A stretch of 64,000 nt of DNA. It comes from Dendrocalamus latiflorus (Eukaryota > Streptophyta > Magnoliopsida > Poales > Poaceae). This document shows, in pieces, positions 10,707-22,345 of this stretch. A program made the translations under genes and the position numbers. Where the stretch lies: positions 18,077,102 through 18,141,101 of the forward strand of contig CM029669.1 in NCBI GenBank assembly GCA_017311315.1. The letters run 5' to 3'. The number at the start of each line of letters is the position of its first letter. Positions within the stretch are counted from its first letter, which is position 1. The notes under the pieces are model-generated. The model was not told the DNA's origin. It ran no database searches and saw nothing but the letters and a program-made list of their open reading frames with translations.

Positions 10707-11596
10707 TCTCTAGGTGTGCCTGGAATGGTCTATTAAAATCTATTAGCATATGAAAATTTTCATAGGGATAGTAGGGGGAACAAAGAAAATTCTCCTGCTA
10801 AAAACAGGCAGGGGATTACTTCATTTTTTTAAAATGTCATTACTTCATTTTTTTAAAAAAAACATGTCTTTGACTTCATTTTTTTTAAAAACATGTCTTT
10901 GACGATTGTTCTCCTCTCACTTTATTCCACCGTTAAACAACAATGTCACACCAACCTCATAAATCTTGGCATTTGTGGATGTGCATAATAGAATTTTAAG
11001 TTGGAATAATGATGATTGTTAGTTTGTCATATGCGAATTTTATCCCCATGGGAAAAGCATTGTTTATGTCAATAATGGAGCACAATTATGTCAGGTGTCA
11101 ACCTGTCAATCCCTTTGGAAAAAGCAACAAAGATATGTTCATCCAGTTGGAAGAAACAAAAGGAAAAATGAGTTGGTCTGAATCAAAATAATCATGCAGG
11201 AAGAAAATGATCCAGCAGGATAAGGTGAGGTGGGATTGAAGGGTTTCAAAAGCTCACCATGTTTTTTTTGTTAGAATTTGTAGTTTGTAATATAGGTCGG
11301 CTCCACCTGTTGTAGTTTGGAATCCCATTCCTTTCCACCTGTTGTAGTGGTGGAAGCCGCAAGCACCAAAACAGAGCACTGATGGAGCCGTATGATGCTC
11401 TCAGCAATGAAAGTGAATTTAGATGATCCTCAGCAATGGGTTGTTCTATCACTTCATTGGTTAGAATACCAGGGGTTTATATTACACTTAAAGAGGATTT
11501 CCAATCTACCTATGTTTTGGAGAAAGAATGTCAAGAGGAAGCCTAGTATCTTTGGTCTTGAAGAGTCAGGACGATCCAACCACTTGCTCTTGCCAC
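10707..11596. other. Intergenic, AT-rich, no gene seen
   Basis: This AT-rich stretch includes a short direct repeat of ACTTCATTTTTTTAAA near 10815-10895. Open frames are short and lack coding character. I see no element boundaries. Confidence 0.6.
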
Positions 11597-12480
11597 CACT
11601 ACAAAAGAGGCTAAACTAGATGCTTACATCACAGACAGTTCCTAGGAACTGTCTGTGCTGCAAGTATCATAAATGGTTCATACGAATAACCATCTGTGGT
11701 ATTTTCACAAACGGTTTTTGATACAATATGTCCATAATAATGAAGTTATCACAGACGATTTTTAATACAAACCGTTTGTGAAGTGTCACAGACAATTCTA
11801 GATAAGAACCATGTGTGATAATGGCAGACATCACAAACGGTTCTTATCAAGAATCGTCTGTGATACTTCACAAGCAGTTTGTATTACAAACCGTCTGTGA
11901 CAATGAAGTTATCATAGACGGCTTATATTAAAAACCATATATGTTTCCCGCCTCACAATCCTCCAAAATTTCATAATCTCTCGCATGAGTCCGGGTAGGA
12001 TTCCGTTCTGAGACATCTTTAGTAAAACAGACATAACTTTTGCATACGGTATCCATTTTGCCGTTCTTGTACTCGTTGGAAAGCTAACAACAAGCCCGAT
12101 CCAAAAAAATGACTAGCTCAAGCTAGTCACCCTCTAAGACTCTCAAAATCGGCAATCGTTAGCCCTAAATTTGTGTTACAAGTTTTTGGTTTCTATTTTT
12201 GCCCTTTTTCTTGGTCTTCCCTTCGGAATTTGGATTTTGCTTCAACTGAAAAGTTGTAGATCTCATCGAAACCTTTCAAATGAGTATACATAAGCCATAT
12301 AAAACTTTGCTATTTTATCTTTTAATACTAGTTGTTTATATTGCACCGGTATATAAAACTCTGTGCTTTAATTCACAGACGGTTGATATATAGAACCGTC
12401 TGTAATATTCATTCATCATAGACAGTTCTAGCTATCAACAGTATCACATACGGTTTGTATGTAGAATCGTCTGTGATAAT
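11597..12480. mobile_element. Degenerate non-autonomous CACTA-like element
   Basis: The left end CACTACAAAAGAGG resembles a CACTA terminus with three bases missing. It is followed by many copies, in both orientations, of a motif close to TCACAGACGGTT paired with AACCGTCTGTGA. The motif clusters at about 11625-11930 and again at 12370-12480, like subterminal transposase-binding arrays. The core between them has no transposase. I could not find a clean right terminus, so the right end is approximate. Confidence 0.7.
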
Positions 12481-12619
12481 CTGACCGTTGGGCCCGTTGA
12501 TCCTCTCCAACCTAGTCATGGGCATCGCATCGTTGTATAGACCAACGGGTAACAACTGAGGAAATGTGTGAAATAGGGTGGAGTGGTAGTTTGTAAAACT
12601 GCAGCTCTGATCTAAGTGG

Positions 12620-13790
12620 TTTAGGTCATGTTTTTGTGGATGGAATGTCTTATCAAGGTATTAGAGCCTTTAGGAAGTTGTACATTAAAAAGCGTGCAAA
12701 TGTGTGTAATGTAAAACTCATTGGTGTGTTGATTACCGAGTTTCCCCAAGTATATGTGGTGTGATGCACTAGCGAGTGGTTGGTTGTTAGGGTTAAGTGA
12801 GTGGTGAGGAGCCTCCACTATATAAGCCTTTGTGTTTTGAGAGGTATTCCTCTTATGACTTGAAAGATTAGGGTTAGGGTTTTCTTGTGTTAGAGCCTTG
12901 TGTGTGTGTGTGTGTTTTAGATTTAGAGCTCTGCTATCTTAAGGGATTGACTATAAAATATTTCTCTCTAAATGAAATGAACATCCAAAGTTTGTCCAAG
13001 TAAGTTGTGTCATGGATCCCTTCTTGTGCTTTTGATTTGCTCGGCTTTATTATTTGGATTTCTTCTCTTGATCTTTTTTTGGTGCAAATGATGTGTAAAA
13101 GCTGGATATATTTTCTGGAGATAGGATCCCATGCATCTAGGCATGATGTAAAGGAAGTTCTTGAGTTTGCTTAGTTTTTCTCAAGAGAGTTGATTTTTGG
13201 GTTTTGCTCTTGTAGGTATTTTCGATTGAATTCATGCTATGATCTAACTTACTATAACATGTAAGAACCTATCTAAGGTCACCTAAATCATCTAGAACTC
13301 ATGAGAAAGAGCATATCAAGGTTTTCATCTTTTACCTAGTTTTGATGTAACTTTCTTTCAAATGAAAAAAGATCACAATTTTGGCAACTATTCTCTTGAT
13401 TGTTGATTGAAATAGGTTTGTGATGTCTTAGAAATAGTGCATACCAAGTTTTAAGTCATTTGAATCATCGGATCAAAAGTTACATGGATTTTTGGATCTG
13501 AAATAGTGTTGATTTTACTTTTCATTAGGTCTGACTGCCAAAGTTTAAGGTTTGACCAGTTTTTACTGTTCATCTAAACTGTTCATCTGGTCTGACCGCA
13601 AATTGCTAGAGGTCTGACCGGTTTCGAATAGAGATTTAACAAGTTTCAGGATGCTTTTCTGGAGTTTTGCTTCATATGGCTTTGGGCTTTGTTGAATATC
13701 TGAATTTGTGTTTCTGCTGCATGTTGTTAGTATTTGAAAAAAGATTTTGAAAAAGACATTCACGGCCTCTGGCTTGCCTACAAGAATGAT
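12620..13790 (+). repeat. Dispersed repeat family A, copy 1
   Basis: This stretch aligns by eye, collinearly and with divergence, to 26060-27230. Shared landmarks include GTGTAAAACTC, GAGCCTCCA followed by TATATAA, ACTTACTATAA, a GTGCATACCAAGTTT segment and a closing AAAAGATTTTG. It also carries short GGTCTGACCG-like motifs. It may be part of an LTR retrotransposon, but no coding region or terminus was recognised. Confidence 0.65.
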
Positions 13791-14928
13791 GGATTTGCTT
13801 TTATGACATACATAGAAAGATCTATTCCCATCTAAGCGATGAACCAGTTCGATCACCATTTCTTTTCTTGAAATAGGATGTTTTCACTTCTCGTTTTGTA
13901 GAGGTGGAAGTTAGGCTAGACTTTTTCATGCTAGCCCGAGGTCCGACCAACCTGGTACATCCTAAATATGGCACAGACACACCACATGGTGGGCTAGACG
14001 ACACATATAGAGGACCGTGCTGGGCTTAGAAAACCGGTCCGTCGGATAGCATGGCCGTACTGTGCTCAGACCAGCCCAGCATAACGAGCCGGTAGACACG
14101 TCAGCAACATCCATCCCGCCTCGGCGTTCTTCGTCATCTCGAAGATGCGCACCGCGGCCGGGGGCCACCATCATGGCGCGGCCACCGTCGGCGCAGCAAC
14201 AGCGGGCGAGGCAGAGCAGCGTAAGGACACCGAGCGCAGCCAGGAGCATGGCGTGATGGCGATCGATGCTCTGTCAACCTCAATGCCATGTGGGAGAACT
14301 TGTCGCTGCCACCATCGGCCGAGTAGAGAGCGGCTCTGGTGTCGATGAACTCCTTTAGGCCGACGACGCCCAAGCGCACGTTGTCCCTGGCGCCGACAGC
14401 ATCGCCATTATCGCCTAGACTGGGCATGCACACACCTGGGTCAATGTGGAAGAAGGGGATGAATGGAATCAATGGTCAATGGATGGATGGTAGCAGGCCA
14501 CACTAGCACAATAGACTAGCTAGCTCGCCTCGCCTGGTAGTTGTATAAACTTTTAATCAGCCATGGTGATGGGTGATGGCAAGTCGGCAACGGGGTGGGC
14601 CATGCTGCATATGCCAGATGCAGGTATGCAGCAGTGCAGTGTGCTGGCAAAATGCATGTTGAGTTTGTTGACTAGGAGCAGTTTGAGAAAGCGAGCTAAA
14701 GACTGTCGACGTGTCGGGTGGTGATGAAGGGAGGAAATGGCAGCGGGCCAATGGAGCGCGGTGGCGTGCATGCATAGCCTAGCCCCCCTCTCTCTCTAGC
14801 CATAGGTAGCTATAGCTAGCTGAGTTGTTCTGCGTGGCCCAACAGAGTAGAGTTAGTTAGGCAATAGGTGGGAGGTGGCAGCTGGTCGAGAGGAGGAACA
14901 AGCAACGGTCTAGAGGAGAAGATAATGC
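13791..14928. other. Unresolved region with minus-strand open frames
   Basis: Minus-strand frames here are moderately GC-rich. One at 14134-14472 contains LGVVGLKEFIDTRAALYSAD, and another at 13962-14249 starts with a hydrophobic, signal-peptide-like MLLAALGVLTLLCLA. They overlap in different frames, and I could not join them into a gene or recognise a family. This may be a decayed gene fragment. No function is assigned. Confidence 0.35.
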
Positions 14929-15840
14929 TTGAGTCCACTCTTTCTTTTTATTTCTTTACCATTAAAACACAAAATACAAGTTTTCTTTTCTCTTTTTGCT
15001 ATACTCAATAGTCTATGTAACAGAAAGTTCATTATGCTACCAAAAAGTCGGAGCACCAAAGAGCTCTCAAGTGATATGCTATCGAGAAGTCGCATCACGA
15101 AAAAGGCAGTAGGGCAACTTAGTGTAAGCTCCTGCTGCCGATCCCCTAATCCTCCTTCGGCTCAGACTCCCATTGATGCTCACCAGATCTCACCAAGTAT
15201 GGAAAACTACGGCATGGATGACCGTCATATAGATGGTACGGAGAGATATGAGGAGTACTAGGGCGGTTCGGAGCCAATGGGGACACCAGACTTCTCTCCC
15301 CTGTCCATGGACGACAACATTGTCAGGTTTGCATCTAGCAACCGCGTTGCTGGACGAAGGGCGGATGATAGAAGCACATGACCTGAAGCCAGGAAATTTG
15401 AGATGACCAAATGATAAAGATCACAATTTGTAATTATTGCAACATTTAATTAACTACTCGCACAGGTGGAGGGACGGTGCACTTGAACTGGTCCTACAAA
15501 ACATGCTTGAACAAGATGAGGACGCACAGCCTGGGGGAGTACAAACACAGTTGAACTTCGAGGCTGTTAGTTCTGTAAGTACTTGGGTATACAAGCCGCT
15601 TTCTGCCCTGTGAGAAAATTGCTAAATATAGGAGAGCTATCACATCTAATATTTTATAGATTTATCATAAAAAATTAGCAGAACTATTCCTACAAGTTTA
15701 GTTCTCTTTTGCTGTAACTTCAAATATTTGGATATCATCGCACCAAAAAAGTCCCTACCTTAGTGTTGTAGCTCATTATTTAGACAACAATTACAAGTTA
15801 AACAAGAGATTCATAGGGTTTAAAGTAATTAACGAATCAC

Positions 15841-16400
15841 ACGCGAAGAGGCTATTGTCGAGCGCATACTAGATGTACTTAATGATTGTAAGATAGATAA
15901 TAAGATTGTTTATATAACTCTTGATGACGCATTAATGAATACGACGGCTATAAACATTCTCACCCCAAGGTTGCGGACATATATTGGTGGTTATGTTCTC
16001 CACCAGAGATGCGTGTGCCATGTCTTAAACCTTGTTGTTCAAGATGGTGGTTACGTTCTCCACCAGAGATGCGTATACTATATCTTAAACCTTGTTGTTC
16101 AAGATAGTATGCAAGCGATTGGGGATATTTGAACAATATCCATGATGCCATTTGTTATCTCACAAATTTCTCACAAGTGGTAACTAGGTTCATGGAGTAC
16201 TACGCAGCCAATGTGAAGGAGCAAAGAAAATTCAGTCTTGATATGAAAGTAAAATGAAACTCAACATACATCATGCTAAAGAAGGTACAAGTGTACGAAC
16301 ATGTTATATCTGTCTTTGTCAATGCTATCTCTCAAAACAATGAACTGGTAGTTACTAATTTAGATTGATAGATTGCTAATCACTTTTAAGAGTTTTTAGG
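15841..16400 (+). pseudogene. hAT-superfamily transposase fragment with in-frame duplication
   Basis: One frame reads VYITLDDALMNTTAINIL and then HQRCVCHVLNLVVQDG, the typical core of plant hAT/RICESLEEPER-like transposases (TLDNAxxN followed by RCxCHxxNL). After a TGA, other frames continue with family-like segments: SQVVTRFMEY, KEQRKFSLDM, and STYIMLKKV after a frame change. A 60-bp unit is tandemly duplicated in frame (15986-16045 and 16046-16105), repeating the RCVCHVLNLVV segment. Stops and frame changes make it non-functional. The upstream part (about 15030-15540) may belong to the same element but is not recognisable. Confidence 0.72.
15986..16105 (+). repeat. 60-bp in-frame tandem duplication in hAT fragment
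   Basis: Two adjacent 60-base units encode GGYVLHQRCVCHVLNLVVQD and a close variant in which the HisCys segment has become YYI. The unit length is 20 codons exactly. The second unit has lost the CxCH motif. Confidence 0.92.
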
Positions 16401-17777
16401 ATCTTTTTATGTCGGGTCCGGATTTTGAAACCTCTATGTATTACTGCACTAGTACCAGATGAAAGCTAGTGTATATAGTTAAACAGTGATGATTACATAA
16501 CCAACAATGCTTTATTAAAATAATAGAGAGTACAAGACTTATGACCACTTTATTACAACTGAGGTTACAAACCTCTCAAACTTATAAAACATAGTGGAAG
16601 CAAAATGAAACTCTGACGATGGCCTATCAACACATCACAAGCAATTGACTGATGAAGCGCTACCTAGTACTCCAGGGAGCCTTCGTAGAAACCACACGCA
16701 AAGTAGTCATAATCTCCTTTTTGACCTTCATAATCATTTGAGATTTGTTTGAGTGTAGCATGTGAGTACATGAAGTACTCCGCAAGTCTTGAGAAAAATG
16801 CAATTATATGCAGGGCTTAATAAAGGAAGGATAGTATGGTTCTTTTATACAAAGCAACATTTTATTTCAATTACCATTTTATATTTTTGAAAGCATCAAT
16901 TTTAACAAAGTAATTGAAATAACAGAAACTAACATAAATTTTCTAGTGAAGGTTCCAACTACCAACACTAGTAGACAGACTCTAACCGCCAAAATTTAAG
17001 ACTTTATGTTGCATCCACTCACAGTGGCACCATCCACTAGGACACACTCCTGATATTTCCATCCAATCTGAGTTCCCAAAACTTTCATTCTAAAACAAAA
17101 AACAAAGATCTATCATGTAAAAGCACACCTTGCCCACCCTTGACTATGGGCATAGCTATTCGAATAATTTTACACTTTACAAAGGTTGTATAGTTTTACG
17201 CACAAGAGATAATCAACTTATCATGTCGGCCAATACACGCTTCCTTAGGCGTGCGACTAAGTAATTATCACAAGGTTTTTACAATGCACCAGCTCAACTA
17301 GACTCCATCCACTGAGGTTTCACCATTGAAAGGTTAAATCCACCGTGGTCGTAGTTGCAGCGGTGTTGGTCATAGTCGTAGCGGGGTGTGCGCAGGAGCA
17401 GTTGTGGAATGACCTGGTCATATGTCAGTGCACGATGTGCGTAGGAGTCGTGGAAGGTAAGGCCGGTAAAACCGGATCACAGGTAGTCAGAGTCTGAGTC
17501 GTGTGGTTGTATTGGGTGAGTGGGCTGCATGTGCGGCCGGTTTGTATCTATTTAAGTCATGTAATATGTTGAGCATTTTGCGCTAAAGATAGAGAAAACA
17601 CAGAAAATGTGCAAGCAGTTAGTATCACAATCTTGTGCCTCGGTTTTTTTGTATTCAGCTTGGTTGTTAGCTCTGTCTTCTCATTCCCATCTTTGGTAAG
17701 TCATTTACTGTGTTTATGTGTGTTAGTCTACCGTAAAAGCATGTGCATGAGAGAGGCTTCAGAAAGAAAATATTCAG
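16401..17777. other. Intergenic, no gene recognised
   Basis: No supported coding region was found between the hAT fragment and the transporter pseudogene. The last 450 bases are richer in G and include short GTAGTCGTAG-like repeats near 17345-17400. A plus-strand frame from 17609 runs into the transporter region in the wrong frame and is not a gene. Confidence 0.55.
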
Positions 17778-18564
17778 ATGATGTTTATCAACACCGTTCT
17801 AATAGTGCACATGTCCGAGCACAAGGAGGGGGAGGTGTACTCGCCGGAGACCAGCTACATCCTCATGCTGCTGTGCGTCGGCGTCATCCTCGGCTTCGGC
17901 GACGGCAAGGACATCGGCAACGCGTTCGGCGTGGTGGTCATCCTCGTCATGCTGATCACGACCATCCTACTCACCCTGGCGATGCTCATCATCTGGGGCA
18001 CGCACATCGTGCTGGTGGAGCTCTACTTCGTGCCGTTTCTGATCCTGGAGGGCACGTACGTGAGCGCGGTGTGCACAAAGTTCCTCAAGGGCGGGTGGTT
18101 GCCGTTCGCGGTGTCGGTGGTGTTGATTCTGGTCATGTTCGGCTGGTACTACGGCCGGCAGAGGAAGACGGAGTACGAGATGGCGAACAAGGTGACCCTG
18201 GAGCGGCTCAGCGAGCTCCTGGCGGGGCCCGATGTGCACCGCGTCCCGGGGCTCTGCTTCTTCTACATCAACATGTAGGATTGGCTCACCCCCGTGCTCG
18301 TGCACTACATCAAGAACATGCGGTCGCTGCACAAGGTGACCGTCTTCCTCACGCTCCGCTACCTGCTGGTGGCCAAGGTGGACGCCAGGGACCGGTTGGC
18401 GATCCGGCGATTCGGGCCCAGCGGTGTGTGCGGGTGCATGCACGATACAGTACGGCTACGCCGACCCGCTCGACTTCGAGGAGGACGACCTCGCCGCCGG
18501 CCAGGTGGTAAGCGCCCTGCGGGAGCATATCGAGCGGGAGCACACATGTGTCGTACTCGCGTAG
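17778..18564 (+). pseudogene. HAK/KUP/KT potassium transporter, 3' fragment, broken
   Basis: The frame from 17778 encodes the C-terminal membrane part of a plant high-affinity K+ transporter. Recognisable pieces are EGEVYSPETSYILMLLCVGV, GNAFGVVVILVMLITT, KFLKGGWLPFAV and VPGLCFFYINM, with at least three hydrophobic spans. An in-frame TAG (18276-18278) replaces what is usually a codon after the FFYxN motif. Beyond it, homology continues in the same frame (HYIKNMRSLHKVTVFLTLRY), then shifts frame near 18430-18450 to QYGYADPLDFEEDD and AALREHIERE-like text ending at TAG 18562-18564. The N-terminal half is absent upstream. It is a truncated, stop- and frameshift-bearing duplicate; GC content is much higher than its surroundings, as in the parent gene class. 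Confidence 0.9.
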
Positions 18565-19741
18565 TCCTGCGCTCGGGGAGGAGCTACAAATAGAATTAAG
18601 ATGATTCGGATGCTAAATTTGGTATTCACATGATAAACAATGCTAAATTTGACAACCGCTCAACCTCTGCAACCACGCCATGTTCGTATCATCCAGTACT
18701 TTCAGTGTACGGTGCTATATGTGAATACCTTGTGCTCAGCAATTAGCGTTAAGATGTAGGGGTTGTCCGCGCTCGTTCGGTTAATCTAGTTAGCATATAG
18801 ATTACCAGCAGCAATCCTGCTGCGCTAAACTATACCTGTCATTGTATTGGGCTCGGGCCGCAAGGACTTGGGCCGTCTCGGCTTCCGCTAAACTGGGCCT
18901 CTTGAGCTTCAGCAAATTTTCTGTTTACTCCACACAGTTAGCAACTTAACTTCGTTAAGGCAGCTTACGAAAACTTTCTGAGCACTGCCTTAAACTTGCA
19001 AAAAATTATATGCAGTTAAATAGTTGCAAGTTTTTAGCTGTATAGTTGGGCACATATCAGGTGAACTGAAAGCTAAATATGAAAACGCTTGCAAATCAAA
19101 TAAGGGAGGGCATGTTCTATAGCCACACAAATTTTCAAGATCAAACTCAATTGTATTAGTGAGATATACAAAAGACGAATACTTAGTGAACAGTGCAAAA
19201 TCAGAGATCTAGCTTGTCTAACAGAGACAGTGTCTAAGCGGCAAGTACGCAGTAGCTCAGAGAGAGAAATGTGCAATTTATCATGGACCTCAAATCTGGC
19301 GGGCCACCTAATCCAGACAAAGGCAAAGCTGCAGGTTGGCTTAGCATTCAAGTATCTCAGCAACAGTAACAGCAAACGCTTGTCTGCTGGTACAATTATA
19401 ACCGCACACCGCTCGTCTCAGAAAGAGCTTTGCCGCCTGTTAATACAGTCCAAAGGTGTCTCCGATCGACTCAAGCTCCTGATTCCTGAACAAAAGTTCT
19501 GCAACAATCTTGCTTTGCTTAAAAAGACTCAGATTTCAGATTCCTCCTTGCACATCGAGATTCGCCACATACATCGATCAATCTCTCAAAGAGTCAGTCA
19601 CCATTTTATTTCACAATAAGATCAGTCACTACTAATTAATTGACATAAGATTTACAGCGACAATCTTTATCAGTTAATTGAGAGACAGACACTAGACAAG
19701 CACATTAATTTAGTTGTAAGCACATAGAATTCGATCATTAG
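18565..19741. other. Intergenic, partly 3' flank of the XRI1-like gene
   Basis: No gene was recognised. The right part lies downstream of the minus-strand XRI1-like stop codon and may hold its 3' UTR. An open frame at 19230-19619 (+) has no family resemblance and runs antisense to that flank. Confidence 0.5.
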
Positions 19742-21418
19742 CTAGCCTGTCGTCCTTATGATGGTTATTGTGCCCCTCCCTGCGGTGTGCAGCCTGGTGA
19801 AGCCGGCGACCGTTTTGCCCGACGGGGCTGGCCGGTTGCCGTCTGACACGCGCGGGGCGCACGCGAACTCCCCCACGGGGTGCCGGACGGGCCTGGCCGG
19901 TCGCGTGAGGATCCGCTCGTTGATGCCGGCGAGAGTCGCGCCGCCGTCCACCCCGCAGGGCTTCACCACGGTGAACGGGTACACCACCGATGATGATCCG
20001 GTACTGGACGACGCCGTCCTACTCCTCTTGCTGCTCATTTGGCTGCTCCATGCATCTGTATCTGTGGAACGCATGCAGCTACTCGATCAGAATCAAGATT
20101 TTTACATGGACAGTGAGAAAATTGTTGCTACCGTGTGGATTCTCTCAGAGGCGGCAGGTACGGTACCTTCTTGTGTCGTCGAGCGTTTGGACGGGCAGTT
20201 GGTACGAGCGGTTTGACGTTGGGCGCCGCCGGTGTCACTTGCCTGTGGGTCCACGTTGCAGTGGGACGAGGAAGAGTTGGGTAGATGCCCTGCTTGTGGC
20301 TGCGCCACAGTTTTCTCTGGCAATGTGGGCCCCATAGGTGAGACAGAGCTCAGAGCCAGATGGTCATCATCTGCAGATTGCCCATCAACTTGTTGTTTAA
20401 CCAAGCAAAATGGCCCCAATTTGTTGAATTTTAACTTGAGAGGCGAAGAGCCAGAGGGATTACCAGAATCTGGTACTACCATCTAAACATGTAAGTCCAA
20501 AATTTTTCTTTACTACACTTAGGAAGTGATGCCTGTCTAATAAGTCAGACGCATGATGCACAAATGATGGGCTAGGACAGCAATGTGCTGCTAATCTTGA
20601 GTGGGCCAGGACATAAATTTCACAAGCACCGTAGTTACTTAAATAGCCATTATAGTTTGTCCTAGTCGTTTGGAATCATACCACTACCACGGAATTAATG
20701 AAAAAATATAGGACTAAGCAAAATCCTGCCAATAAACTGTTGGTTAAAAAATGAGGAGTGCACACTGAGCTAAACCAAGTAGAGCAAACTAGCATTCGAA
20801 TTCTTACCTAGGAAAGTGGTAGTGCTACCCTTTAGAATGCAGCTTGAATTGAAGCCTACCAGCTGCTCTTCGTCTGAATCCCAGATATTCTGAAGAGGTA
20901 ACAAGGATGCAATGAGTAAGGAAACACCATAGTTCAGCACAAGAACTGCATGCGAATGTTGACATGGCTAGCTCAAGCTTGCACTCACTTGGAGTAGTGC
21001 GTCCAACTGATCCTCGGGCATCACCACCGTCGCATCATCCTCCGCCGTCAGCAAGCTGGTGATCACCGCAGTTGACGCCTCGGAAGCTGACGACTCCATG
21101 CCTGCATGCCAATCAACAACCACAAGAATTACCGCCATGAAAGCAAGCTGCAAGAGAAGGAAAACTAACGGACAAAGCATACATGCATGCAGTGCAACAC
21201 CTACACTTGGGGAAGAAGAGCTCAAGCTCATGCTCATAGGTGTGATCATCAGGATCACCGGCGGCACCAACTCCCACTACTCCTAGACCAAAGTACCTGA
21301 GCTGTGGATCCCATTCAAACAGGGAGCAGCTGTTGCTGATGTCCAAGCTGCAGGCCATGGTGTCTAAAGGCCACCAGGCCTGCCTCTGCTGCAGCTTTCT
21401 TTCTTGGGCTGTCTCCAT
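19742..21418 (-). CDS. XRI1-like protein (five-exon gene)
   Basis: On the minus strand I place exons 21418-21205, 21101-20989, 20889-20808, 20475-20167 and 20061-19742. They total 1038 bases, giving 345 residues and a TAG stop. All introns are GT-AG and phases match. The protein starts METAQERKLQQ, has an acidic middle (PEDQLDALLQ and NIWDSDEEQLVGF), a polar region, and a basic, conserved-looking C-terminus (VVYPFTVVKPCGVDG, TLAGINERI, PVRHPVGEFAC, GRGTITIIRTTG). That C-terminus resembles plant XRI1 (X-ray-induced, implicated in DNA repair and meiosis). This is from memory of the family, so function is inferred. The exon 3-4 junction was chosen to keep the frame open: the first AG option would give a stop. 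An upstream in-frame codon extension of exon 1 exists but begins without an ATG context I trust. Confidence 0.72.
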
Positions 21419-21789
21419 GGGATGTAGTAGTACTAGTAGTAGGCAGGCTAGTAGCAGAAGTGGTGTTGTGGGGGAGAGACACTGAGAGTATGTAGCTTGA
21501 AGGGTGGGAGGCCCAAAGGCAAAAGGTTGTGCGTGTGTGCGCACTGCAGGCTGCAGTCTGGCATGTCAAGCAGGCACAGTAAGTCGGGGAACGAGGAAAA
21601 GAAAGCTTGGAAATTTTGCAAAGTCGAAAGGGGGCAACGAGGCAACGAAAGCATGCAGAAGGATGAGAGAGTGGTTGCGAGCTCTTTCTCGTGGTTCGTT
21701 GCGTTGATGACTCCTCGGCCTTTCCTTGTTTCTTTATGTACATCTCTCCATTCCTCGTGTAACCCTTTTGACTTTTAGTACTATTTTAT
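21419..21789. other. Upstream region of the XRI1-like gene
   Basis: This is the presumed promoter and 5' UTR of the minus-strand gene. It contains pyrimidine-rich stretches on the coding strand. I see no TATA box I would defend. Several overlapping open frames here are short and non-conserved in appearance. Confidence 0.45.
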
Positions 21790-22345
21790 ATTAAAAAAGG
21801 AATAAGCTCTTATAACAACATAAATTTCGTTTGAAAATATGTCCAATACCCCAAATTATCAAACCAGACATTTGACTACTTTGCAATTCAATTTAAATAA
21901 CACCCCTAATCCAGTTTTGTATGGTGATATTGCTCATGTAGAGTGATGCGTGAATGGTTTTGCCACATAAAATGACACGCTCGTCAAGTTGGATCAATGA
22001 CATGCATGGTCCACAAGGGCTTCTCCCCCATCGAACTCCCAGCCATGCTTATGTGGCATCGCCATCTATAGTTCCCTTTCTCTCTGTTTTGATTTAGGAG
22101 AAAAGACCGTGTGGGCCTCACCTATCATTCACCTAAACTTAATTAGCGTGTCATCTTACGTGGTAAAACTTTCACTCATTGTGCCACGTGGGCAATACCA
22201 CCATCTAAAATCGGGTCAGGGTGTGATTTGCACTGGATTGTAAAGTTCAATGGGTCAAATATCCGATTTCATAATTTAAAGTGGTGAACGGACTTTCGAA
22301 CAAAGTTTGAGAGTGTTATATGGATCTTTACCTTTAAAAAATAGT
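21790..22345. mobile_element. Long-inverted-repeat element, probably Mutator-like MITE
   Basis: The left part (about 21800-21995) is matched in inverted orientation by about 22130-22335. Paired pieces include AAATTATCAAACCAGACATTTGAC with its right-arm counterpart (AAATTATGAAATCGGATATTTGAC read on the other strand), and AAAATGACACGCT with AGCGTGTCATCTTA. The arms are roughly 170 bp with moderate divergence. No coding region lies between them. Exact ends and target duplication were not resolved. Confidence 0.65.

Noticed and set aside
12866..12882. Telomere-like TTAGGGTTAGGG
   Set aside because: Only two units within repeat family A; likely chance or a telo-box, not an interstitial telomere.
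17609..18511. 300-codon plus-strand frame, His/Arg/Gly-rich
   Set aside because: It is the wrong frame of the HAK transporter fragment; the correct frame has clear transporter motifs.
19758..20216. 152-codon plus-strand frame
   Set aside because: Antisense to the last exons of the XRI1-like gene, whose minus-strand reading has conserved motifs and consistent splice phases.
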